A stretch of DNA of 64,000 nucleotides from assembly GCA_900660155.1 (NCBI GenBank), contig CABFPE010000202.1:625458-689457 (forward strand), in the 5' to 3' direction. Below, one piece after another: positions 39,301-51,300 of the stretch. The DNA is from Hofstenia miamia. Its lineage: Eukaryota > Xenacoelomorpha > Acoela > Hofsteniidae. How positions within the stretch are numbered: position 1 is the stretch's first letter; each line of letters starts with the position of its first letter. The notes under the pieces are model-generated. The model was given only the letters and a program-made list of their open reading frames with translations, did not search any database and had not been told where the DNA came from. The position numbers and the translations under genes were made by a program.

Positions 39301-42300
39301 TTGGTTTTAGAAGAAAATAAAATGGAATTTAATATAAAATGTAAAATCTGATGAATAATTTATTGTCACATTAGTTATATTGATTGAAAGTTACTTTATT
39401 TCGAATCTGCACTCGCTTTTCTTTTATAAATGTTCAACTAGTTATGCGAGCTTTTTAGTAAATCTACTTTTACGTTTAAATACGCAGTGTTTCTCCATAA
39501 AATTTGTTGAAGTATCCGCAATGGTATATTATAAACAAATATTTGTATCATAGCAACAGAGTTGTCAACTGCTGTCCAAATGCCGTCTTCTGAACACATT
39601 ACGTCAAAGAGAATTCCGTTTCCCATGATGTACTTTGCTTTTATTAAATTTAAAGGATTTTTTATTTGAAAATTCGAAAAGACCTGTTTTATAATTGTAT
39701 ATAGTTGATGTAATTCTTAGGTATTGGCATCAACCAAAGATGACAAAAACCATTTACGCTCAATTTTCTACATTAAATCAGTGAAAAAGAGTGATGAAGG
39801 CACATATGCTTGTCACATCAACACAGCAAACACAAAAGAGTCCCGCACTGCTAGACTCACTGTTCAAACAAACAGTATGTACTTTTCTATCTAAATCCAC
39901 ACTGTATGTACTGTTGACTATGGTTTTTTATTAGGCCTAATGCAATGTTACCACAGTCTGCTGAACTAAAAATGAGGCTAAGACATTATGTAATTTGTTC
40001 TCATGAAGTGAGTGAAGGCAGTTTCATAATAATTACGTTTTCTAATATCAAATTAAAAAAATTTCTAATTTTCGACACATTAAATCTACAAATTATTAAC
40101 CCTATTTAGGTTGAGGTAAATTTCCGCCCCCCTCCCCCGCCTCTCCCTTGTACATATTTACTTGTATCAAATTTAGTTTTAAGCATTTTCACAAAATTTT
40201 GTGTCAATTCCTTCCCTAAAAAAATGTTATGGACAATTTGTTGGATGGAGGTTGAATTTAGGATGATTTTGAATCTAATCTTATCCCCTTCATTGGCCTT
40301 AATTTTTATTGATATGGCTTGTCAGTGCTTGTGTAAATGCTTTAAGGTATATTTTTTTTGATCATTATCAGAAAAACTCATTTTGGTCTATAAAATTGAG
40401 CTCTAAAAGTGCTGACGTCATCAAAAACCATGCCCTACATTGGAATAATGATAACTTTTTTCTAAAGGTTAATGTTTAAGTTTAGCACATGCAAAGTTAT
40501 GGACTGAATGGTTCACTAGAAAGTAAAATTAGTAAGGGGGTAATTCCCCCTCCCTATAACCCCTTACCTATGTCAAAAAACCCAACCAAAATAGTTTTCA
40601 GTTGGATTTGCAGTGAAATGTATCAAAAGCTTAGACTTTAATGAGTAAGAATACCATCAATTTCTGTTTGCAAATAATTTCCAGTTATTACTGCGTATTA
40701 TTGAGTACTGGATTTCTAGATGGTTAGAGATTATTAAATTTGTTACAGAGAGCAAATTTCATCATTTTGCTGTATGTAAATGATGTTTTCTTGTTGCCTC
40801 GTTTTTATTTCTCAGTATGATAAGTCTTAAATGAAGCTTACTGCTTTTAATTCACTTTGTTTATTGCCAGTGCTTTTATACCCAATAAAGGAGGCCCTTC
40901 TTTTTCAATCATCACTTCAACTTGTATTTAGAATTAAGCGACAATCTTCCACCAGTCATTCAACTTGGATCCTCTGATCAAATAATCTACATTGGCGGCA
41001 ATGCTAATTTAATCTGCGAAGTTGATGGTCACAGTAATAAAGTTCACATTTCCTGGCAGAAAAATAATGAGGATTTAGCCGAGTATGACAGGTATTTGGC
41101 TTTCCTCACTTCGTTTAAGCGTTTTGTGAATGTAATATTGCCACTTTCAAATGAGCATGCATGTTAATTTTGCATGTATTTGATAATGGTGACCCTATTT
41201 GATTTCATTATGGACCTACACCAAGGTCTTCTAGAAGGCCTTGCCTACATCTAAGCAAGAGAATGAATTCTTTTCATGTTTATCTAGTGTTTTCATTTTT
41301 AAAAATAGATTGTGAGTGCATATGCTATGAATTTCAGGTGGGAATTTGTGCTATTCTCGGGAAGATCTTCACTTGTCAGAATCATTAGTCACTGGCAGTT
41401 ACGTCTCTGTCGGCAATATGTATGCCATTGTTAGAATCGCTATTCAGTGTGATTGTTTACTTCAGCTATCATTACTCAGTCTGAACTAGCATATGGTGTT
41501 ACACCGTCAAATGTTTGTTGACTTTAATAACTTGTAAGAAAACTGTGACAAATTGATTATTTGATTGATAGGCGAGTGTTTACAGATGAATGTGTGATCC
41601 TCTCTGCGAAAGTTCACTTATGTGTTTATCGAATTGTATTCTTTACTTTTTCCGTTAAAATTATTTTACATATTTCTGTTAGAGTAACGCCATCTAGTAT
41701 TGAATTTATATTTTCGGTTAGCGTAGACGAAAGATTTATTTTAATAACAGGCTGAATAATCCGTTCTTTATCTTTAGAGAGATGCGGGTTCTTCACAGTA
41801 GGTGCTGTTAAAATGACGCACATGTTTCATTACGCCTCATTGTTTGTTTAAAAGTACTCTATTCACCGTGGTCTTTAAGAACTTTCATAATTTGTAAATC
41901 TCAACGCAATACATATTATTTGAATAGTCCCTAATGTATTGCATGAGTATTTTAGATACAAAATACTGGACTCAGGAACATTACAAATCAAGAACCTCAT
42001 CATTAAAGATTCTGGTGTTTTCACGTGTGTAGCTACCTCTAAAAATAGAAAAACTGAACATCAAATCACTTTAACAGTCAGCGACAAAAGTAAGACATAT
42101 TTTGAAAACTTCAGTTATTTGTATGCATGTATATATACCATATTTTATATTCATGTGTTATGGTTCAAATTTTAAGTGTCTTTATATAGCTATGTATAAA
42201 GGTGAGTTGTAATCTTTATACGTTTCATTCATTTTACTAATTTTTCCTTTTTGTAAACCTAATAATGACTGTGTTTTCTTTCTCTTTGTAATAATTTCGT

Positions 42301-45300
42301 ATTTTTATCATCGAAATTGTTGTTTGATTTCATGAAACATTGAAAATGTGCTCCTTGTGAGAGTTATGAGGAAATTTATGTGTTAACTACCCTTGTAGAT
42401 ATCTAGCAGTTTACTTTAACTTAACATAAAATTATATTTGATGTTTATTTTAAGATATTGAAACCATTTCATATTTATGAAGATTTCCAATTTAGGAGTT
42501 AACGCTGTAAGAGAGAAATCTGTAGATATTAGCAATCTTCCCAGCGCTCCTAGTGCTCCAATTGCGATTTGGACGAATAGTACAAGCATTGTTCTAAAAT
42601 GGGATCCACCTCCAATCGATAAAAGCATTCAACATTATCGATTAGAATTTTATAGGTAAATTATCCCGCCATTTTAATAAAGTTACTTCATAATCAGAGA
42701 ATGCCATCTAGTGAATAATTATATTATTTTAGTTCCACTGTTAGTAGTTGGACAAGAATAAATTACGAGCCTTGGAAAAGAAATGAATACCTCGTTAATG
42801 GTTTACAACGCGGTGCTGGATTTAGATTTATAGTGAGAGGTAGAAATAAATACGGCTACGGACACTCATCACCTGTTTCCGAAAAAATCTACACTTTCGG
42901 TTAGTTCTTAGGAATTAATTTTCGTAATAGAACTGTGTTTAGAAAGTGAAAACAAAGTCAAGAAAGTAGACATGGTGAAATTAATGAATACTGGTTTGGA
43001 TATTCATGCGCCTATTGTTCTCACTTCTACTACTGTTCGCATAAGTTGGAATGTAGGCTCTTAATTTAAAATGCGTGCATTATAATGAATACATTTTAGG
43101 TAATGAAATATCAGAACTACATTGATAGATTCGCTATCAAATATGGGGAAATGGGTTCACGCGTTTCTGAATTTAAGACTTATTTTGTCATGGATAATCA
43201 TCTCCGCAGTACTGTTCTCACAGGTCTAAACCCATGGACTAACTACAACATCTCAATCGAACCAATGATGGGTTTAGCCATCGGAATTCCCTCGAAGTCA
43301 TTGTCTTTTGAGACATATGAGTCGAAGCCGACTGCACCGCCCGTGAACATCATGTTTAGGCACAATCCTGACACTAATAAGACTACTGTTTATTGGGAGG
43401 TTAATATTTTTTTATTTATTTAGTATTTTATTGATCTAACATTAGCATAAACACAAACACAATACAAATAAAATACAAATTATATAAAAACAAATACACT
43501 TACGACAATTTAAACATAAGCAAATTAATGATTTTGAACAAGGCGAGTTGTGGTTATAAAATAATATAAAATTTTTACAAAAATATTCTCTTAGTTCATG
43601 TTTCAAATAGATTGATATCGGAATATAGATGAATAAAATTGGTCATATATAAAATGCTTTGCAAGTAGAAAGTTAACGTCTTTTGTTTTCTAAAATGTGA
43701 AGATCTAAATAGCAAATTATTTGATGATCTTAAGCCAGATCTTGAAGGAATATAGAAGGACAGGTTGTTTAGAAGATCGAAATCACTATGTTCATTTAAA
43801 ATCTTGTTTAAGAAAATTTGATCTGTTAATTGTAATTTGTAAGAAATAGGTAAAAAAAATTAAGATTTTCAGCTTTTCAATATTAGTAAAACTACTTTTG
43901 TATTGGAGTTTTACCAGGTTAATTATTATCATTTTATTTAGCCTCCACACCTATTGGGGAGAAACGGTCATGTAACAAAATACAAGGTTTATGGGTTTAA
44001 TCCTCAAACAGGAAGGGAAGAGTTCACAGAAACCACCGAGGGTTTGTCTCTCGTTTTACCTAGAGACACGAACTATAAGAACATGAAAATTAAAGTTGCC
44101 GCCGTCAACGATGCAGGAGTTGGGCCATACTCCCCCGCAGTCAGCCATTTTCAATGTAAGTTCGGATAACTTTTGACATTATCCGTTGATGATTTTTATT
44201 TATTTAGTTGATATTCCTCCAGCTGTTCGCACTCCGTTTTTTCAACAGATCTGGTTCATTATTCTCATTGTGATATTTTGTGTAGTTTTGTCCTTCCTTT
44301 TGGTGGTCTACTGTCTGTATCGTCGTCGTACAAATTCCATCAGAAATTCTGGTATGCACAACAAAATTCCCATGCGCGATGATACGACATATTGCACCAG
44401 TCTTAGAAGTAAGACTCAATTACCGCGTTTCAGATTTTGACAATTACGGCATTCTGTCGCAATAGTGTTTTGCAGCGAAACCATTCTTATTTATGAAATT
44501 TGGTTGTTGCCGGTATTTGCTCGTTATTTCAGTGCCCACTTGGAAGTAAAATTTGCCGATCGTTGGAAATAGCACTTTGGCCGCGGTCATTGCCGCAAAA
44601 CACTATTTCGTACGGGATATTTGTGTAGAATATGTCTTAATATGCACTCAGTATAATAATAGGCTATTACGCATTCAAATTGAATCTTTCCAACTTTTTT
44701 CTACACTTGTCGTATCAAAACCTCAAAAATTATGTAAGGCTGACATTTTTTGAAAATTCCATATTTATTAATTCTGTATTACGAGAGAAGTTTTAAATTC
44801 GATACATGTTTCATACTAAAATATTAAAAAAATTAATTAATGAATAAATAAATGTAGTATGATTTCATGACTTCCTATGTCAGTAAAACTTTGATGTAGA
44901 CATGAATTTGTTTTGTAAGTAGAAAACCTGCAATCATTGTTTGTCTATAAATTTAAAATTTTTTTCACTGTTCTCTGCTTTACCTGGTTCTAAGCTAAAT
45001 ACAGTCTGCTTAATTTTTCAGATTTTGCATTTTACACAATTGAAATTGTGCTTAAGTGGCTTTTTGTATAAATCTATGTAACAGTTACTGGTTCACTCAG
45101 AGTTAATAGTGTTTTACTTGAGGCTTCAGATTTAGGTCAGAGTCAGGAGGAGTACTTAGGTAGTAGCCCAAATCAAGACTGGACTGAAATCGCTGCACAA
45201 CCGCCTGCTTATAGACAAGTGAAAGACCACGAAGGTAACATGATTTCTTTTATTTATTTTTAAGTCGTATATGATCATTTCCTTTTTTAAATGTTGTGAT

Positions 45301-48300
45301 TTAATCTCATTTCTCATTCATTTAGAATCTTTTTCTTGTACATTGTTTAGATGTCATTTTTAGAGTTCATTCGTCCTTTATTCTCTTTATCTTTCTATTT
45401 GTTGATGAGGTCTATCACTAATGCATCTTCAATAGTCTTATTTTTACTGAGATTTACACGCCAGGCGTATGCGCTAATTAACCCAATCGCTTCGCTTCTA
45501 CCGCCTACTTGTGGAATTCTTAGAAATTTTTATTTTATCCACTGTATAATGTATATCTATGTATCTATTAATTCAACTAAACCACTTTTATGCAAGGACA
45601 CTTACAAGTTCTACGTCGTATTTTTACTGTCAATAACATGTTGTATGTCTGCTTTCAATGTTTTGTGTTTTTTGTTAATTAGCCTATCAACTTGTTGTAG
45701 ATGTTGAAACATTTGAGTAGCAGAACTTGTAAGCTTCTTGCGTAAACTCTTTCCGCACTAAATTTGTTCATTCACTTGTTTCATAAACGCACCAACGCTT
45801 GTTTTCATTTCTAGTGGCTGTGCGCGCCAACAGCGGCACTTGTTTTGTCTGTTCGTCACCGGCCAGTGCCTTCTGCCCCTCAAAGCAGCCTCTATTGGGG
45901 CGCGCGGCCCGGTATGACGTGGAGTCTGCCGGCAGCCTCAGTGGGTCTAGTGGCGAGCCTAGCCCTACTGAGGACGGAAGAGAATACGCTGAAATTCCAG
46001 GTATGGCCACTTTTGTGTCTTTATTAAATTTACATTGAAATTTGGGTTTTGTCCATCACCTTAAGCTTTTTAATTGAAATTGTATGAGTCATGCTAAGTT
46101 GTTACGCATACTAACACTTCTAAGTCAATACATTACTGTACATGTCTGAATACAAATTTGGCCATTCTATCGCATGTTGACTGTTCATCCTGCTTTGCCA
46201 GGCATTTGTGAAAATCATTTTTAATGTTCATTTCGTTTAAGTCTACGGTTCTGGTAACTAACATCATTTGTTTACTTCATTAACCTTTCGTAACTGCATA
46301 CGCCCTTCAACTTTCGTCTGAATTCGCGGTGCGTGAAATTATGAAACAAGTTGGCTTTTCCTTGCTAACACTTTTTAAATCAGTTGCTTTTTGTCAGTGT
46401 ACATGTAGAATTTGTATGTAATGTTTAACATGATTTAGTCGAGCGTCTCTATTATCTAGTGGAAGCTTCATGTAAGTTTCAATATCACGTTGTTTTATGG
46501 GCTCTAACCATGCTTATTTCTGCTCATTGTTAATATATCACAAGGCTTTCTGTGAGCTCTACACCATATATATATCAGGGGTGGAAGCGGGTGGATCTGA
46601 CCCGCGGGTTGGGTCAACCTTTTCTCGGGTTAATGAATAAGGTTGACATTAATCGTTTGTTACATGTATATGTTTTAAACCTAAAATAAACAATTGAATG
46701 ATGAGTTACACGTAACTGTTTTGTCACATGACAACCTATGCATTGCAAATCATTTATTTTTCCCACTACTGACTAGCTAATTGTGTGTAAAAACATATAT
46801 TTTTGTTTGTTTCGGTGCAGTCGGGTCCAAAAAATTTGACCCGTTTCCAGTCTTAATATCTATCAATGTCTTTTGTACAGTCATGTGCAACCTAGCTCCC
46901 GTCCTAATTAATTACATTAGTCCTTATGTTATTTTGCCATCTTGGTTTGTGTCTTCTGTTGTATTCGAGTTTAGCAATCGCTCATGGATCGTATCATTGT
47001 GTTTAAGAATCATGCAAACTAACGGTTAGAGCCTGTACTACTTGTGATCTGACTCTCATTATCTATTGTTTTAAAGTTCTGTTTGTTCTTTCAGAAGCCA
47101 TTAGCGCGCGTTAACATTAATGCTGCCTCATTGTAGCTTTTAGGACCATTTCATGATTCTATGATGCAAATATGAACTCATTAACTTTTTCACATAAATA
47201 ATTCGTGCTTGAGGTTGGAAATGCGTTCAGTTTTTGAGAACTCTTAGTTCTAACAATGTTCAAGTTTTTCATTACTAATTCCAAATATTTTGTCAGAATA
47301 ATTCCACAATGAATATTTGGCCAGTATTTTTTAATAGCATATCTGGAGACACGAAGGAGCTAAACAATTCTTTTGGAAAATATAAATCTTGGCATGCAGT
47401 TCCAATTGTAGCACTCCAAATTTTTTCAAAGTTTATGCATTTGCTACCGTTTCAAAATGTTACTGAACCATTGATTACTTACATTTTAACCCTCTGTATA
47501 ATATAACAGAATATCCCATTTTTTATTCTTTTGCGTTCTGATGGTGATTCTATATGTGATTTATAGTCCTTAGGTCATTAAGAAATCTCATTTTCATGGT
47601 TGATTTCATTAAAAACATTGACTGGTGTTCAAGCTTTTTAAGTGTGCTGTTATAACACATTTCCAACATCAAGAATGTTTCGTACAGTAATGTAGACATT
47701 TTGATATATTAAAACTTTTGTGATTTCTAAGAGGTAGTAAAGATTTCCTTTAAATTTCAACATTTTTTGTCTGCATGTTTGAGAATGAATCTCGCACAGT
47801 TTTACTGAAATCATATGGTGATGTCCAAACGTGTTGATTATTATACATGCGAACTAATAGTTTTTAACAAAATACGAATGTTTAAGCCTCAAAACGCTTG
47901 TTAGATTTAGTAACAGAGAAAAGTTTTTCATCAAGTATAAATTAAGCTGGTAATTGATTAAGGAGTTAATCAAATTCATTTTGCCCTCACATAGTGTTTA
48001 ATATTTGTATTTTACTATAAAGCGATAGTTTTACATTAAACTTGGAGGCTTTTGAAGGATAGATTTTTAGCAAAATACCGTCCACTTGTATGTGCTGCTC
48101 TTCTGAGACGTACTAGCAATGGTTCTTTTGACAAAGGTAACCCTGACGCCAATATGTGTTCCACCACATTTTGTAATAACCCCTGTGTTTTATTTGCATG
48201 TCTGTTGCACATTCAGTCAGTTTTTGAGACTTAGTGCATGATGTATAACCACCCACCGATTTAGTTATTTACCAGGTTCCACTTAAATAGTTTTCCCAGT

Positions 48301-51300
48301 CTCACGTAATTTAGTCATCGTAGAATTCCGTAATGCCATAATATTGTTTAATTTCTCCTTTTTCTCATCGAATCCCAGCATTTAATTGCAGGTGTTTAAT
48401 AGCAGACGTATTTTATGCCGTTTAAGACGTTATCTTAACGATGTCAAGATTTTGTCTTTGATTAGATTCTACTTGTTCAATTTTTGCTATTGAAAGGCCT
48501 GCAATTAAATGCCGCATATCTAGTTGTTTCTTAAGTTTCTCAGAAGATCCTATTGCAGCAGCAATGGGTTATGAACATAAAGACCTCGTCTTCTGGTTTA
48601 TGCGGATTTTGACGTTCTACGATATTACAACTTCAAGTTTTTAATGAAACTTTGTATTCTTAGGTTTTCTCATTTCAGTATGCCGCTGTTACTTAATGAC
48701 GTTGCATCGAATCGTTTTTAAATATGGTTTACATTTCAATTCGTCAAATATTATGCCATTTATACGGAGTTAAACTTTTAGTTTTCTTTGTTTGTTTTTG
48801 TTTATATTTACGGTATTTTATAGCAAGTAACTCAACAATGTCATTCGATTCCAGCAGACCAGCACACACCTGTGTACATGCCCAGAACGGCTATTGCAAT
48901 GACGGCAGACGAATGGTCCACACAACATTCAACCCTTCAGAAGGTCCGTATCTTGTGTACGATCGCGCTGATAATCAAGCACCCCATAGTGATGATGATT
49001 ATTCAATTTGTAACAATAATATTTCAGGTTGGTGGCCACTGTGTGCATGCGTGTAAAATTGCTAGAGTTCTGTGATAAATAACCACTCTACCTTTTATAT
49101 CATTCATTCCCCCATTTTCTAATGACGCTCCTCGCCATCGCATCGTAAACCACACGTATTTTGTTTTGAGATTTGTGTGTTTAACTTATTTTTGATGAGT
49201 TTCATATTTTGTTTGACACTGAAATTCACTCACTAATATTGTGTGTCTTCCTCAATCTATTTTGCCTTGGCAAGTAGCCACCACCTTGAGTTTTTACATG
49301 TATGCACTGTGGCTTATTAACTGGATTTACTTTTAAATTGGAAATGATATTTCAATAATCACATTGCTATTGTTATATAATAGGGTTCTACTATGGTTTC
49401 TAATTTGTTATTCTTTGGCTCTTCCTAATCATTATTAATGGGAAGATACAAGTGGAAACATTTTCTGAGAAATTCGCAGACCTATCATATATAAAAATTG
49501 AATTTGGGCTTTAATTGTACAATTTTCAATTGTTCAAGAGCGGTTGTTGATGTTGTCTCTCTTATTCTTTATGCATTCTCGGTTAGCTACCATTTTTGTA
49601 GACGTGGTCAAGGAACGTTAGTTAGTACGCTGGTTTTAATGAATATACTTAGCAGGCCTGCCTTAGGTACAGTGAGTAGGATTTCTCGCTTTGGATTTGT
49701 TTTTCCTAAGGCTTATCATCCCTACTAATGGAGTGCTTCTAACACTAATACTGGTTTGAAAACATTTTTTTAGAAAAACGTCGACTTTTGTTCAGGTAGA
49801 GTGTACGAAATATCTGGTGATTTTTACTACCAAAACAAACAGTCGCCATCTGCCTCTTTTCAAATTCACTGAGATTGTTTGAGGGGTGTAGTAAAAATCA
49901 CTATTTTCAGTTGTTTTCGTTGCACTTTTGTAAATCAGTTCAAGTGCTTCTAATGCGTTAACATTAGCCAGCCCTTTTCAAAGCTACCCGACGGTGTTAA
50001 TACGTATGTAAGCCTGCTTTCTTAGATGTTTAAGTCAAGGAGTAGCTGCCAACTAATCTGCCAATTGCTATTATTTACAAAACAGTCTTCCATTCTATTA
50101 GTTTAACCCTATTCGACCTGGGCTTTTTCGGCTCTTCTGAGCAAAGGAATGAGGATTTGCTCCCCTTACCTAACTCTGGATTGGGCTAGGATGTTAAAAT
50201 GAAACTTTGCAGAAATATTTTTGTATCAGAAATTTGTTGCGATCATTATTTTTGGTGACATCCTCAAATGTAAAAACTTGGTTTTTTATCAAATATAATT
50301 GTCTTGTTTATTGTTCACACTTTTTTTCATACTAACAATAGCAATGAGTTTTGTAAAACTACTTCAAAGACGACCTCAATTGAAAAACAATGCCAAACAC
50401 AAAATGATGAGATATTTAGAAAAATGTTATGAGTGGTTATAATCATCAATAAAACTTAGGAAAGTCTCATTAAAAAAGCTCCCAAACTTTTTGAGCAATA
50501 GTCGAAAGTTTAGTAGGTGGGAAGGAAACCCTTTCCACTTCGAATTGGGTTAAATTGTGTAAAATTCGCACGACTTTATGATCTGACTTAAAATCCGTTG
50601 CAAATATTCAATATAAAAGTCTTAAACATTCGAAAGTATTGCAAGTATGTATGAATTTTTTATTGAAGACAAATGCAGCAATTGGCAAATTTGTTGCCGC
50701 ATTAACACTGAATGTGCAACAATTGACTGCATATATTTATGATTTCAAAGTTACGACTTCGTGCACCCTCAACACCATTGTTTGAGATGTGATTTGTTAT
50801 AAAAATCTTGGTCTGTAATCTTCCAAAATCGCATTTGATTTTTGAACTCCACATCCTTGTAAGACCTTCGTATTTTCAAACAATATCAGTGTTTCATTTT
50901 TACTTCAGTGTAATTTTAAACTTAGATTGAATTGCCTAATCCAATTTAGTATTCCACAGACCTCTTTAAAAAACGATGGATGATATCTCTAACTTTTACC
51001 CTCAAATCTTATTTAGTTACATTCAACTTTGATTTTTATACAAGTTAACACTTTCATTTTGCTCGTGTAAGCGCACATTGAAATGGGATCAGTGACACCC
51101 GGATTATGGGATATAATGGGATTCCTTACAATTTTTACTTTTTTTGGTTAAAACTAATGGAAAATTTAGTATTTGTGAAAAAATTATAAAAATACTGTGT
51201 TGAAATTAACGTATTAAAAGATCTCGAGTTTTTGCTCTCTAGGTGAGTTTTCAGAGAGCAGTTATAAAGCACTTAATCTTGGAGCCCTGAAATTCTTTGT

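Noticed and set aside
40110-40160. C-rich run that could form a G-quadruplex on the minus strand
   Set aside because: Only three G tracts with usable loops; more likely part of a repeat end.
44510-44550. Possible small exon after TTATTTCAG in Robo intron 16
   Set aside because: The only donor gives phase 2, which breaks the frame to exon 17.
45768-46010. 80-codon minus-strand frame and a second plus-strand frame
   Set aside because: Shadows of GC-rich Robo exon 18, where stops are rare in every frame.
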